Part shown: in pieces, positions 40,018-49,745 of the stretch
Numbering within the stretch: the first letter of the stretch is position 1
Layout: each line of letters opens with the position of its first letter
Assembly: GCF_004116265.1 (NCBI RefSeq)
Contig: NZ_QOUX01000027.1
Location: 62,001 to 126,000 of the forward strand
Reading direction: 5' to 3'
Source: Anaerobacillus alkaliphilus
GTDB taxonomy: Bacteria > Bacillota > Bacilli > Bacillales > Anaerobacillaceae
DNA: 64,000 bases
The notes under the pieces: generated by a model
What the model was told of the DNA's origin: nothing
What the model saw: only the letters and a program-made list of their open reading frames with translations
Databases searched by the model: none
Made by a program: the position numbers and the translations under genes

Positions 40018-41631
40018 TTAAACCCATCTTGAAACAACAAAGACGGCTGGCGAATTCCAGTAAATCGTCACTTCATTCGTTGAATAACTGTCCTGATGAT
40101 CAATAAAGCAACGGGCCGGTGGCATTCCTTTTAAATGCTCTTTGGCACATTCATCCTGCAAACCACTGTTTGGACCTCCAATGACAAGTCCAGGTATTGG
40201 ATCAGCAACATGATCACCAACTGAAGGACGATGATGTGGATGAAGAACTCGTTTTGACCCATGTCCTGTAACATAGCTAATATCAAGAACGTTTCGTCCT
40301 AATAGATAATGCACATGATCTAAAGCACATGATGAATAACTGCTCTTTCCACTAACAAGTTCGGCAATTAACAAGATCATACCATTATTCATTACTTCCA
40401 TATTACTTCCCCAAATATACTCGTTTTCTTGTAGGGAAATGAAATAACCGTCATTATTACTCTTTTTAACTAACTCATCAGCGTGTTTTAGCAACCCTTC
40501 TGCCAATTCCTGATAAACCTCACAATTCCCATTTTCTATTTCATGTAAAAGGTAGGCAATCGTTCCATACCCACCTACGTCAGCCCAACCAAGAGAATAC
40601 TTCGGAAAATTCTCTTTAGCTAACATGAGAAATTCCTGATGAAACTGATCTTGACCAGTTGTACGATACAATTCAGCTGCTGCCCAGTACCTCTCATCAA
40701 TATCTACCTCATCGCCATATTCTCCAGTTACGATCTCTTTTGGATTATTAAAGCCAGACACTTTCGGATTTGCTTGAAGCCACCCCCAGCTCAGTAGGGC
40801 TGCTTCTAAGCAACGGTTTGCAAAAACCTGATCATATGATTGGTATACGCGAGCTGCGTGAGCCATAATTGCTGCAAAACACCCCGTGGCTGTTGCAGAG
40901 ATTGGTGATAGGTATAAATCTCCTAAATCATTTTCTGGCATGACATCTAACCCAGGAAACTCTAACGTTGTGAGTTTATGAAACACACCTCCCGTGTGAG
41001 TATCCTGCATCTTTAGTAACCACTCAAGTTCATAGCGACACTCAAGTAAGACATCCGGGGTTTTGTTATCGGTTTCTGGTATCGGGATAGCGTTTTGAAA
41101 TGCAGTAGGAAATAGTTCATAGGCTAAGAATAAATCAGCAACCGCCTTGGCACCCGGCACTACATATTTTCCATAATCTCCAGCATCATGCCACCCACCA
41201 TTACAATCTAGTTTTCTTGACGGTTCAGAATAAACAATCCCAGGTTTTGTATGGCATGCCTTATGTGTCCACTCACCCGCAAATTCTTCTGGTAAGTCAG
41301 CTCCACAACGATAAAAATAAAACGCTTTCAACAAACTCTGATGAAGCTCATCAAATGGCTTTTCCTTGACCTCAAAACGACTAGAAAATTCCTCATTGGC
41401 TCTAATATAGTAACGGCCTGTTTGAGTAAGCCGAGAAAACTCACCGTAACTAACGGTACTTCCACTTATCCTATCTGATACTAGTGGTCCAGTTTCAAAA
41501 GAATAAACAACCTTCCCCGATTCCTCTTCAATCACTTCAAAGCTTCCCTGATAATTAACAAAAACAGCAGCTTTTCTTTCATGTAATGGATATCCAACTT
41601 GATTAACTTTAATTGATATCTTTTCAATCAT
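40018..41631 (-). CDS. Cytoplasmic glycoside hydrolase family 9 enzyme
   Basis: A 537-residue protein with an N-terminal Ig-like CelD domain (about residues 5-88) and a GH9 (alpha/alpha)6 barrel. Catalytic base Asp149/Asp152 in WHDAGDYGKY and acid Glu520 in YSTNEVTIYWNSP are intact. Most GH9 enzymes are secreted endoglucanases; this one has no signal peptide, so it probably splits imported beta-glucan or cello-oligosaccharides, or works as an exo-acting glycosidase. It is not linked in sequence to the xylan regulators. Confidence 0.9.
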   Translation of the reverse strand: MIEKISIKVNQVGYPLHERKAAVFVNYQGSFEVIEEESGKVVYSFETGPLVSDRISGSTVSYGEFSRLTQTGRYYIRANEEFSSRFEVKEKPFDELHQSLLKAFYFYRCGADLPEEFAGEWTHKACHTKPGIVYSEPSRKLDCNGGWHDAGDYGKYVVPGAKAVADLFLAYELFPTAFQNAIPIPETDNKTPDVLLECRYELEWLLKMQDTHTGGVFHKLTTLEFPGLDVMPENDLGDLYLSPISATATGCFAAIMAHAARVYQSYDQVFANRCLEAALLSWGWLQANPKVSGFNNPKEIVTGEYGDEVDIDERYWAAAELYRTTGQDQFHQEFLMLAKENFPKYSLGWADVGGYGTIAYLLHEIENGNCEVYQELAEGLLKHADELVKKSNNDGYFISLQENEYIWGSNMEVMNNGMILLIAELVSGKSSYSSCALDHVHYLLGRNVLDISYVTGHGSKRVLHPHHRPSVGDHVADPIPGLVIGGPNSGLQDECAKEHLKGMPPARCFIDHQDSYSTNEVTIYWNSPAVFVVSRWV

Positions 41632-41773
41632 GGTCTCTACTCCTTTGCTAGAATAAAATTGGTATGTAAGAGATATTCAAAATAGTATACATTTTCTCTA
41701 CTTCTACTTCATTAGAAGAACTAAAGAATAATTTGAAAAAAACTTACTATTTTTTTCTATTGTTGTAGCACAA

Positions 41774-41802
41774 AAGAAAAAACAAAGCCAAGTAGCTTTG
41801 TT
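41774..41802 (-). terminator. Intrinsic terminator of the oxidoreductase gene
   Basis: A perfect 8-bp stem (AACAAAGC / GCTTTGTT) with a 6-base loop and long U-run on the minus strand, directly after the stop. Confidence 0.8.
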
Positions 41803-41803
41803 T

Positions 41804-42793
41804 CTACAAAGTTATCTTACCACCGGTTTTAAGCGATTGGTAACACGCATCTAGCACGCGCATATTTTGAATGGTGTTCTCTGGTGAATAAGATGGTTCA
41901 TTATTTTCAAGTATCGTTTGTGAGAAATGTTCCACTTGTAAGCGGTAAATATCACCTGATATTATTTCTTCTTTTACTCCATGTTCATTTTGAACAATGA
42001 CTAATCCTATGCCATCGTCAATATCTGGTCGAAAGGCTCGTGGAACCTTTATCGATCCCTTGGTTCCAATAACTTCATATTCCGCTCGATAGGTCATTTC
42101 AAAGCTAGCGTCAAACGTAGCAACAATTCCACTTTCCATTTTCATGTATCCTACCGCAGATGTGTCTACCTGATGCTCAGAATTTATATTTGCATGTATC
42201 TGTAATTCTTTTGGTTCCTCCTGTAGCACATATCTGATCGCATGGATTCCATAACAACCAACATCATAAATACTTCCCCCACCCATCGCTGGGTTCATTC
42301 TAATATTTTCCTTAAAGTCTGCTAAGTAAAATGAGAAACTGGCACGCATTAGCTTTACACTTCCTATTTCACCGTTCTTAATCAGCTCTCGAACTCGTTC
42401 GTGCTGAGGGTGAAATTGGTACATAAAAGCCTCCATAAATCTTACACCGTGCTCCTGACAAGCAGATATCATCTCCTCTGTTTCCTCTGCTGTCAGTGAA
42501 GCAGGCTTTTCACATAAGACATGCTTACCAGACTTTGCAGCTTCGATCGTCCATACCTTATGTAAGTGATTTGGTAAAGGAATATAAACTGCGTCAATAG
42601 TAGGATCTTTGAGCAGCTCTTCATAGGTGTCATATGCTTTTGGAATATGATATTGACTTGCAACTTCTTTGGCTCTATTACTTAAACTGGCAATAGCAAC
42701 TACTTCAGCATTTGTTGCCCGTTGCAGTGCTGGAATTACTTCTTTCTGTGCTATATTTGCTGTACTCAATACTCCCCAACGAATTTTCCTCAT
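41804..42793 (-). CDS. Gfo/Idh/MocA-family oxidoreductase
   Basis: About 329 residues. N-terminal Rossmann fold with GVLSTANIAQKEVIPAL, the family motif HVLCEKPASLT carrying the catalytic Lys of EKP, and GGGSIYDVGCYGIHAIRYVL with the conserved Asp and His. It oxidises or reduces a sugar or cyclitol with NAD(P). The start at 42793 is chosen because GAGGGA lies 4-5 bases upstream; an ATG 12 bases earlier is flush against its site and overlaps the upstream gene. The substrate is not evident. Confidence 0.88.
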   Translation of the reverse strand: MRKIRWGVLSTANIAQKEVIPALQRATNAEVVAIASLSNRAKEVASQYHIPKAYDTYEELLKDPTIDAVYIPLPNHLHKVWTIEAAKSGKHVLCEKPASLTAEETEEMISACQEHGVRFMEAFMYQFHPQHERVRELIKNGEIGSVKLMRASFSFYLADFKENIRMNPAMGGGSIYDVGCYGIHAIRYVLQEEPKELQIHANINSEHQVDTSAVGYMKMESGIVATFDASFEMTYRAEYEVIGTKGSIKVPRAFRPDIDDGIGLVIVQNEHGVKEEIISGDIYRLQVEHFSQTILENNEPSYSPENTIQNMRVLDACYQSLKTGGKITL

Positions 42794-42801
42794 ATCTTCC
42801 C

Positions 42802-43458
42802 TCATTCCTTAGTTTTTGTACTTTCATTTGCCCTTCTCTCCATAATGAGCTGGTAGATCCAAATCGTCAAATATAACCATATCCCGCTTAAGAGATATGC
42901 CCCCAAAATGTCTGTCGGATAATGAACCCCTAAATAAATCCGACTAAATCCCATAATCATTATCATGATCACTGAAAAGAAAATCAGGGAAACTCTTCCT
43001 TGCGTGGTCTCTAATTTTCTCCAAAACAAAAAGGTTATAATTCCATAGAGTGACACGGCTCCTACTGTATGTCCACTAGGATAACTATATCCTGATTCGA
43101 TAATTAAATCTGAAATAGGACGTTTTCTCTTTATTAAGGTTTTCACTAAAACATTAAATGCTGTTGAGCCAAGTAACACAATGATAAATAAATAAACCTC
43201 ACTGCGGTTTTTATGAAGGCGATATAGGATGATAAGAAGTATTATTGAAATAACAATAACTGGAAGTGTCGCACCGATAAATCCAAACCCTTTCATAATT
43301 GTCGTTACGAAAGGGGCCTCCATTGCTTTTACTTTTTTCAATAGTAGTTCATCAAAAGCAGTTGTATGCTTATTTCTAACAAAATAAGTAAGTAAAGCAA
43401 ACGAAAGTATTAATAAAGTCAGGAAAGTTAAAAAACGCCAAATTGATTTATGTTTCAT
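42802..43458 (-). CDS. PAP2-family membrane phosphatase
   Basis: About 218 residues with six membrane segments and the three phosphatase motifs: KTLIKRKRP, SYPSGHTVGAVS and SRIYLGVHYPTD. Such enzymes dephosphorylate phosphatidylglycerol phosphate or undecaprenyl pyrophosphate at the outer face of the membrane. ATG at 43458 is chosen because GGAGG lies 8 bases upstream; an in-frame ATG 30 bases earlier lacks a site. It precedes the oxidoreductase by 8 bases. Confidence 0.9.
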   Translation of the reverse strand: MKHKSIWRFLTFLTLLILSFALLTYFVRNKHTTAFDELLLKKVKAMEAPFVTTIMKGFGFIGATLPVIVISIILLIILYRLHKNRSEVYLFIIVLLGSTAFNVLVKTLIKRKRPISDLIIESGYSYPSGHTVGAVSLYGIITFLFWRKLETTQGRVSLIFFSVIMIMIMGFSRIYLGVHYPTDILGAYLLSGIWLYLTIWIYQLIMERRANESTKTKE

Positions 43459-43589
43459 CGTTGGGACCTCCGATAGATCTGCATACATTGATTTTTTATT
43501 ATTCCACTTACATCCAGTTTTAAATAATTTCTTTTTAGTTATTTTTTCTCGTTCATCTTGAGTTCATAAATCTATGTTATTTTTATTAA

Positions 43590-43783
43590 AGGCTCTTTTC
43601 GTAAACATTGTGGCTTTTTTATCCTAATTTAATCGGAAAAATACCCTAAATGAAGATATCAGCCAATAAATTATGTAAGAAAAGAGCAATGCTTACTAAA
43701 TTAGTAGTAAATTCTTAGTAATTTGTGTAAAAATCCGGTTTTTGGGATTTTTACGAAAGCAACAAACTTTGCGAAAACAGCCT
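43590..43783 (+). mobile_element. MITE-like element, copy 2
   Basis: A 194-bp element bounded by AGGCT and AGCCT, with terminal inverted repeats that match at 23 of 28 positions. It is flanked by a perfect 6-bp direct repeat TATTAA (43584-43589 and 43784-43789), the mark of insertion. It has no open reading frame of note. The 350-base gap 43459-43842 otherwise shows only the metallophosphoesterase ribosome binding site. Confidence 0.85.
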
Positions 43784-43842
43784 TATTAAGTAACTGAGTA
43801 AGGGCTAACCTTACATTCAAATCTATTTTTAAAGGAGTACAA

Positions 43843-44922
43843 ATGGTGTCATTAATGATTATTGCTTTTCTGTTCATTTATTTTCTACTAGCTTTTTACG
43901 TTTCTTATAATGGATGGGTTTGGCTAAAAAATACGTATAGTTTCTCTTATAAGAAAACCTATTTTATCACGATGTTTTTTGTGTCGATCTCATTCTTTTT
44001 AAGTCAGTTTATCCATTTTCAATTACTCACTTGGATTGGATACCTTTGGCTTGTTATTTTTGGCTATGGGTTACTTTTATTTCCTATCCTCAATCTCATT
44101 TACTATTTAAATAAAAAAAGGGGCTTAAAATGGTTTGGGTACAGTATGGTTGCTTTCTATCTATTTGTGTTCAGCTATGGATCTTATAACATGTGGAGCC
44201 CTGTTGTTGTTAGTTACGACATTGAACTGAAAAAAGAGACAGACATTGATGAGTTAAAGATCTTGATGGTCTCTGATATTCATATAAGTGAAACCATCGG
44301 GAATCGGTTTATTAACCGTTTAATTAACCTCTCAAACCAAGTAGAACCAGATATTATTTTCTTGGCTGGTGATGTACTAGATAACAGTATCGACCCTTAT
44401 TTAAAACATAATATTGGCGAAACTCTAGCTGGATTAACCGCACCAATGGGCGTTTATGCTGTCCTAGGAAATCATGAGTATTACGGAAATGACATTCCGA
44501 TCTTTATCCGAGAAATGAATGAAATTAATGTAACTGTCTTAGTAGATGAGGTGTATAATTTTAACGATCTATTTTACATTGTTGGGCGAAAAGATTATTC
44601 TGACCTTGAAAGACAAGAGATTGCTTTATTGACAAATGATTTAGAAAAGGACAAGCCAATATTTTTAATTGATCATCAGCCAAGGGAGTTTGATGAAGTA
44701 AGTGCTGCTGGAGTCGATCTAATGGTTTCTGGCCACACACATAAAGGCCAGTTGTTTCCAGGCAACCTAATCACAAATGCAATCTATGAAAACCATCATG
44801 GATATTTATTAAAAGATGAACTACACACTATAGTTTCATCAGGCTATGGCATATGGGGACCACCGTTTCGCATTGGTAGTAGATCAGAGGTAATTGAGAT
44901 AAATATTAGCTTTGTAGAATAA
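43843..44922 (+). CDS. Membrane-anchored metallophosphoesterase
   Basis: A 359-residue protein with four membrane helices (first ~115 residues) and a calcineurin-like phosphoesterase domain outside or at the membrane face. Metal-site motifs appear in order: MVSDIHIS, LAGDVLDN, GNHEYY, VSGHTHKGQ. AAAGGAG precedes the ATG by 5 bases. Similar proteins (YkuE class) act on envelope-related or unknown phosphodiesters. It is followed by a CNNM-family gene on the same strand. Confidence 0.9.
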   Translation: MVSLMIIAFLFIYFLLAFYVSYNGWVWLKNTYSFSYKKTYFITMFFVSISFFLSQFIHFQLLTWIGYLWLVIFGYGLLLFPILNLIYYLNKKRGLKWFGYSMVAFYLFVFSYGSYNMWSPVVVSYDIELKKETDIDELKILMVSDIHISETIGNRFINRLINLSNQVEPDIIFLAGDVLDNSIDPYLKHNIGETLAGLTAPMGVYAVLGNHEYYGNDIPIFIREMNEINVTVLVDEVYNFNDLFYIVGRKDYSDLERQEIALLTNDLEKDKPIFLIDHQPREFDEVSAAGVDLMVSGHTHKGQLFPGNLITNAIYENHHGYLLKDELHTIVSSGYGIWGPPFRIGSRSEVIEINISFVE

Positions 44923-45032
44923 TTGAAAAATTTATCAGTAATATCCAAATCTTTTTAATATATAATTCTTGATAAGACATAAATATATAGAGTATATTTA
45001 GAATAACTACATTTTTGGAGAGTGATGAAACT

Positions 45033-46322
45033 TTGGACAGTATACCCTATGATTCGATACTCATATTAGGGGCACTATTATTATTATCAGGTTATTTTTC
45101 AGCATCAGAAACGGCGATTACAAGTGTGAATAAGGTGAGATTGCGAAATCAAGCCGAAGGTAATAACGTAAAAGCCAAACGTTCGCTAAAAATGGCAGAA
45201 AATTTCGACCAAAGCCTATCTACAATATTAATAGGGAACAATGTTGTTAATATTGCAATGGCAACAATTGCAACTAAGATTGCTACTGATCTATTTGGAA
45301 ATAACGGTAGTACACTATTCGTTACAACTTTAGTGATTACAATCCTAGTTCTAATTTTTGGAGAAATTCTCCCAAAATCTTTAGCAAAACAATTTGCGGA
45401 AAAATATTTACTGGCAATATCCTCTTCTTTAGGTATCGTCATGAGAGTCTTTTACCCTATTACTTGGCTTTTTGTAAAATTAAGAGTCGGTGTTTCAAAA
45501 ATCCTTGGGTCAACGAATGATGAACCAACTGTTACTGATGAGGACGTAAAAGCACTAGTTGAAATAGGTGAAGAGGAAGGGACTTTTCTCACTCAAGAAA
45601 AAGAATTACTTCATAACGCAATTGAATTCGATGATATTGTTGTGAAAGACATTTTAACACCAAGACCTGATGTTATTGCTGTGTCTGCTGATTTAACAAT
45701 AGATCAAATTAAAGATATATTTATCCAAGAGAAATACTCACGAATGCCAGTGTATGAAGGCACGATTGACAACGTTATTGGGATAATTTCTCACAGAGAA
45801 TTCTTTGAACGTTATGTTGAAGAACAAGGAAGGTTTGATTTATCTGTCATTCTAAGAAAGCCTTATTTTGTCATCTCATCTGTGAAAATATCAAATTTAC
45901 TCAAAGAATTGCAAAAGAACAAGGTACACCTTGCTGTAGTTTTAGATGAGTATGGCGGTACTTCTGGGATCATTTCAATTGAAGACATTTTAGAAGAAAT
46001 TGTCGGTGAAATTTGGGATGAACATGATGAAAATGAAATTTTTTACGAAACGATGAGTGATGGGAAAATACGCTTAAACGGAAGAACACCAATTGAAACT
46101 TTCTGTGAAGTGTTAAATATTTCTGAAATTGAAACTTCAGCGAACACCTTAAGTGGTTGGGTTTCTGAAAACTTAGGTTACTTGCCTAAAAAAGGAGAAA
46201 CCATGTTTTTTGGAAACTTACAAATCTACATTGAAGATGTTCGAAATCGTAGAATACAGAAGTTAACTGTAGAAATCCAGGAAAGTAGTGTGGATCAAGA
46301 AAATTACCAAAACGCGATCTAA
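45033..46322 (+). CDS. CNNM/CorC-type DUF21-CBS membrane protein (copy 1)
   Basis: About 430 residues. An N-terminal DUF21 membrane domain (three to four helices; LSGYFSASETAITSVNKVRL) is followed by a CBS pair (PRPDVIAVSADL, YSRMPVYEG, VVLDEYGGTSGI) and a C-terminal CorC/HlyC domain. Family members such as MpfA export Mg2+ or other divalent ions. The TTG at 45033 (LDSIPYDSIL) fits relatives best; the site GGAG lies 12 bases upstream, somewhat far. A TTG at 45015 overlaps that site. A paralogue lies at 47281-48516. Confidence 0.9.
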   Translation: MDSIPYDSILILGALLLLSGYFSASETAITSVNKVRLRNQAEGNNVKAKRSLKMAENFDQSLSTILIGNNVVNIAMATIATKIATDLFGNNGSTLFVTTLVITILVLIFGEILPKSLAKQFAEKYLLAISSSLGIVMRVFYPITWLFVKLRVGVSKILGSTNDEPTVTDEDVKALVEIGEEEGTFLTQEKELLHNAIEFDDIVVKDILTPRPDVIAVSADLTIDQIKDIFIQEKYSRMPVYEGTIDNVIGIISHREFFERYVEEQGRFDLSVILRKPYFVISSVKISNLLKELQKNKVHLAVVLDEYGGTSGIISIEDILEEIVGEIWDEHDENEIFYETMSDGKIRLNGRTPIETFCEVLNISEIETSANTLSGWVSENLGYLPKKGETMFFGNLQIYIEDVRNRRIQKLTVEIQESSVDQENYQNAI

Positions 46323-46340
46323 CTACTAAATATATTATAG

Positions 46341-46387
46341 AAAAAAGGAACCATGGGTTTTGTTAATTATCCCATGATTCCTTTTTT
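46341..46387. terminator. Bidirectional intrinsic terminator
   Basis: A long stem (AAAAAAGGAACCATGGG and its near complement CCCATGATTCCTTTTTT) between convergent genes, with A and T tails on both sides. Confidence 0.85.
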
Positions 46388-46399
46388 GTTTTAGCTTTA

Positions 46400-47212
46400 C
46401 TATAAAAACATGATAACAAGCCCACCTGTAACAAAGCAATATAATGAAAAGTAAACTAAATTACCTCTAGCCATAATCCCAATAAACCACTTTAATGAGA
46501 AGTAAGATGCAACCAACGAACCTAGAAAAGCGATGAAATAAGGAATTAGTAAATCAGTTACATTAGGCATCATCATAAGTTCTGTAACAGCTAAAGCTAT
46601 TCCTCCGATGCTCACAGGTATATATAATAAAAACGAAAATTTAAGAGCGGTTTCTTGTTTCATGCCTAATCCCATTGCAGCTACAATTGTAGCACCTGAA
46701 CGGCTAATACCTGGAATTAAAGCAATTGCTTGAGCAAGACCAACAATTAATGCATCTCTTAAGGTAAGCTCCGAATCGCTTTTTCTTCCCCGTAAATTTC
46801 GAATTAGCCATAAAGCTCCTCCTGTAACTAACAAGGTGATACCAATTACTCGAACAGATGTCAGATGTTGTGCAATCAAGTCACCAAATAACACTCCGAC
46901 CAAACCCGCTGGAATTGTCCCTATGACCAAATATAAAACAAAACGAAAATCTGCAACATCTTCTCGTCTCTTATTTATGAGATAGTTAGTAGCCCCTAAA
47001 AAAAGTTTTGAAATTGATTCACGGTAAATAAGCAGCACAGCAATTAATGATGCGAAATTGACAATTACCTCAAATGTTAATCCCTCAAAATTTACCCCAA
47101 TTATTTCTTGCAAAAGGATCAGATGCCCACTTGATGAGATTGGGATTGGTTCTGTTATCCCCTGAAAAATGCCTAATAATAAATATTTTAATAATAAAAG
47201 TAAGTCTTCCAT
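46400..47212 (-). CDS. uppP: Undecaprenyl-diphosphatase
   Basis: A 270-residue BacA/UppP protein with about eight membrane segments. The two family motifs are present: FQGITEPIPISSSGHL near the N-terminus and PGISRSGATI near residue 160. It recycles the lipid carrier for peptidoglycan and teichoic acid synthesis and confers some bacitracin resistance. It lies 68 bases after the second CNNM gene and near a DUF368 (lipid-carrier flippase family) gene. Confidence 0.95.
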   Translation of the reverse strand: MEDLLLLLKYLLLGIFQGITEPIPISSSGHLILLQEIIGVNFEGLTFEVIVNFASLIAVLLIYRESISKLFLGATNYLINKRREDVADFRFVLYLVIGTIPAGLVGVLFGDLIAQHLTSVRVIGITLLVTGGALWLIRNLRGRKSDSELTLRDALIVGLAQAIALIPGISRSGATIVAAMGLGMKQETALKFSFLLYIPVSIGGIALAVTELMMMPNVTDLLIPYFIAFLGSLVASYFSLKWFIGIMARGNLVYFSLYCFVTGGLVIMFL

Positions 47213-47280
47213 TTTTCCTCTCCACTAAACTATATATATTTTTTAAAAAAATTCAATCTTACTGATAGAAAGCACCATTA

Positions 47281-48516
47281 TTAATCAATATCAATTACTT
47301 TAACTAATACTTTCTTTACTCTTCGATTTTCTATTTCACTAACATTTATTAGTAAATGTTCATATTTAAATTCTTCACCCATACTAGGCACTTGTCCAAA
47401 AACCTCAATAATCCAACCACCTAACGTATGGTAGGAACTATTAGGTATAGAAACCTTCAAAGTTTCAGCAAATTCTCTTAATGAGAGTTCAGACAGAAAT
47501 TCATAATTTCCTTTGTCTATTTTGTTCATTGTAACAATATTTTCATCATGTTCATCCCAAATCTCTCCTACTAGCTCTTCCAAAATATCCTCCATTGTTA
47601 TTACCCCAGCAGTCCCGCCAAATTCATCAATAACAATAGCCATGTGTGTCTTATTTCTTTGTAACTCAGGGAGAAGTTCGGATATTTTTAATGTTTCAAT
47701 TACATAGCTTGGCTTACGCAATAGTTCTCGAACTTTAATTTCACCATTTTGAACAAGTTTACCTAGGAACTCACGCTCGGATAATATGCCAATAATATTA
47801 TCTATATTTCCCTCGTAGATAGGAATTCTTGAATATCGCTCTTTCAAAAAAATTTGCTTGATTTCCTCGATTGGATGATCTATATCAATTGCTACTACAT
47901 TAATTCTTGGGATTAGAATTTGGTTAACACTAATGTTGTTAAAATTTAAAGACCTGTGAACTAGTTCATTTTCTTTTTTATCGATTACACCCTCGGCTTC
48001 ACTAAGGTTTAATAATTCCTTAATCTCTTCTTCTGTGTATGTAGGTGAGTCCTCTTTTGGTTTTACCATCTTGGCTAATAATAATTTTAACTTTACAAAA
48101 AACCATGTAATAGGACTTATCATTTTCATCAAGAACAACAACAATCCAGATATTTTTAGTGTCAGTTCTTCTGCGTACTCTTTAGCAAATGATTTTGGGA
48201 TTATCTCACCGAATATAAGAATAATTACGGTCATAGCAAATGTACTAATCGGTAAACCAAGACTAGCACCAAAAATATCAGTAGCTAAACTTGCCGAAAT
48301 TGTGGCAGCACTGATGTTTACAATGTTATTTCCCACTAGTATCGTTGATAGTGCATGATCAAAATTTTCAGCAATATACAGAGCTTTCACACTACCGCTC
48401 CGCTTTTGTTCAACGTAGTTTTTTAACCTAATTCGATTTACACTAGAAAACGCAGTTTCCGCTGAAGAGAAAAATGCAGATAAAATAATGAGAACTATTA
48501 GTAAAACTACTAACAT
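47281..48516 (-). CDS. CNNM/CorC-type DUF21-CBS membrane protein (copy 2)
   Basis: About 411 residues with the same DUF21, CBS pair and CorC_HlyC order as the protein at 45033-46322, and clearly paralogous. ATG at 48516 is chosen because GGAG lies about 11 bases upstream; the frame extends 33 bases further into a hairpin. Its place downstream of the Mn-type riboswitch operon makes Mn2+ or Mg2+ efflux plausible, but the connecting transcript is not proven. Confidence 0.88.
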   Translation of the reverse strand: MLVVLLIVLIILSAFFSSAETAFSSVNRIRLKNYVEQKRSGSVKALYIAENFDHALSTILVGNNIVNISAATISASLATDIFGASLGLPISTFAMTVIILIFGEIIPKSFAKEYAEELTLKISGLLLFLMKMISPITWFFVKLKLLLAKMVKPKEDSPTYTEEEIKELLNLSEAEGVIDKKENELVHRSLNFNNISVNQILIPRINVVAIDIDHPIEEIKQIFLKERYSRIPIYEGNIDNIIGILSEREFLGKLVQNGEIKVRELLRKPSYVIETLKISELLPELQRNKTHMAIVIDEFGGTAGVITMEDILEELVGEIWDEHDENIVTMNKIDKGNYEFLSELSLREFAETLKVSIPNSSYHTLGGWIIEVFGQVPSMGEEFKYEHLLINVSEIENRRVKKVLVKVIDID

Positions 48517-48529
48517 ACACTCACGCTCC

Positions 48530-48562
48530 AACCTAAAAGTAATAATCAATCTCTTTTAGGTT
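48530..48562 (-). other. Hairpin next to the CNNM ribosome binding site
   Basis: A perfect 10-bp stem (AACCTAAAAG / CTTTTAGGTT) with a 13-base loop immediately ahead of the GGAG site. It could tune translation or protect the downstream message. Confidence 0.55.
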
Positions 48563-48598
48563 GTGACATAAAGTATCTTCTCATCCATAAAAAGCCTA

Positions 48599-49204
48599 TT
48601 AACTATAACAATAGAAATCTAATTTCCCTTCTTTAAACCCTTGTTTGTATAAATCATAATAATAAAGTACAGAGTCTACGTATTCATCGCTTCTGTTATA
48701 AGCGAATAATGCCTTTTCAATATCATGACTAGCAGCACCATAATCAGCTAGATACTTGGCGGCAGTAAAGGTAGCATCCAATAAATCAAAGGGATCTGCT
48801 TTCCCATCACCAGAAGCATCGACACCATAACCGCCATACTTTTTAATAATGTCTATATCAGTAATATCTAGCCCATCATTTATATCGCCTAACTCCGTTC
48901 CTGGGTATTCCCAACCTACCCAAGTTCTAGGCATAAATTGATAGTGTCCAACTGCCCCCAAATAACTAATCATAGGATCTTTGTTGGAAAAAACTGTTTC
49001 TACCCGATGAATTGCAGCTAAAATCTCCCATGGAATTTCATATTCACTTGCGGCTTCTTTATATACTGAGATGTAGCACCGTGGTATAGACTGATCCGAA
49101 AGCAATAATTCTATAGCTCCTCTTTTAATTTCTGATTTGAATTGTGCACTTAGAAGAATAATTAGAAGAAAGGAAATAATCCCTATAAACATTCGTTTTT
49201 TCAT
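48599..49204 (-). CDS. Membrane-anchored lytic transglycosylase-like protein
   Basis: A 201-residue protein with an N-terminal membrane anchor (residues 5-22) and an SLT/MltB-like lysozyme fold outside the membrane. The likely catalytic Glu is in AAIHRVETVF; GAVGHYQFMPRTWVGW and DPFDLLDATFTAAKYLADYG are typical for MltB-type enzymes. The segment DASGDGKADPFD looks like a calcium-binding loop. It cuts peptidoglycan strands. It lies between the DUF1232 and CNNM genes on the same strand. Confidence 0.85.
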   Translation of the reverse strand: MKKRMFIGIISFLLIILLSAQFKSEIKRGAIELLLSDQSIPRCYISVYKEAASEYEIPWEILAAIHRVETVFSNKDPMISYLGAVGHYQFMPRTWVGWEYPGTELGDINDGLDITDIDIIKKYGGYGVDASGDGKADPFDLLDATFTAAKYLADYGAASHDIEKALFAYNRSDEYVDSVLYYYDLYKQGFKEGKLDFYCYS

Positions 49205-49261
49205 AAATTATGCCCTTTCATAAAACATAATAGATAACTGCGGAGTAACCAAATTCGTATA

Positions 49262-49540
49262 TTAATCAATTAATCTGTACTTATCTTTTAGATGCTGTGG
49301 AGCTAATTTTACCATTCTCTCTAAGACAAACGTCGCAACTACTATATCGTCGATCACTCCAAAAAACAAGATGAAATCTGGGATTAAATCAAACGGGAAT
49401 AATACATAAATTACGATAAGTACTATTCCAATAACTTTTTTTCGTAGCGGTATTTCATTTGATAGGAAAAAATCTTTTAAAAACGGAATAAAGTTCTTAA
49501 ACCTAAAAATAAACTTTAGTCTATTCATATATTTATACAT
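49262..49540 (-). CDS. DUF1232 (YkvA-like) small membrane protein
   Basis: A 92-residue protein with the DUF1232 signature YVLFPFDLIPDFILFFGVIDD in its second half, flanked by hydrophobic stretches. The function of the family is unknown. It follows a small basic protein gene that begins after a yybP-ykoY-type riboswitch, so its expression may respond to Mn2+. The start is an ATG with AAGGGGG just ahead. Confidence 0.85.
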   Translation of the reverse strand: MYKYMNRLKFIFRFKNFIPFLKDFFLSNEIPLRKKVIGIVLIVIYVLFPFDLIPDFILFFGVIDDIVVATFVLERMVKLAPQHLKDKYRLID

Positions 49541-49561
49541 GTTATACCCCCTTTTAATTGT

Positions 49562-49687
49562 TTACTTCTCTTTACTATATTTATCTTCAATTCGTTTTTC
49601 AATTTTCTCAATTTGCCCTTTATCTTTTAAGATCTCTTCTTTATTTGCTGTTACAAGATCTTTTAACGAGAGTTTCGTTTTTCTCAT
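49562..49687 (-). CDS. FbpB-family small basic protein
   Basis: A 41-residue protein starting MRKTKLSLKDLVTANKEEIL and ending EDKYSKEK, with the pattern of the FbpB small basic proteins, in which the Fur-regulated FbpB of B. subtilis helps spare iron. AAGGTGG lies 11 bases before the ATG. It is the first gene after the riboswitch terminator. I saw no clear Fur box, so control by the metal riboswitch is the visible input. Confidence 0.7.
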   Translation of the reverse strand: MRKTKLSLKDLVTANKEEILKDKGQIEKIEKRIEDKYSKEK

Positions 49688-49745
49688 AGCGTCATTCCAC
49701 CTTCACAATTTTCAAGGCTCTGTTCCAACTAATGTATCTTATTCA

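Noticed and set aside
43590-43783. The repeat element as a structured RNA gene only
   Set aside because: Perfect flanking 6-bp duplications in two copies and matching terminal inverted repeats indicate transposition; an RNA role is not excluded.
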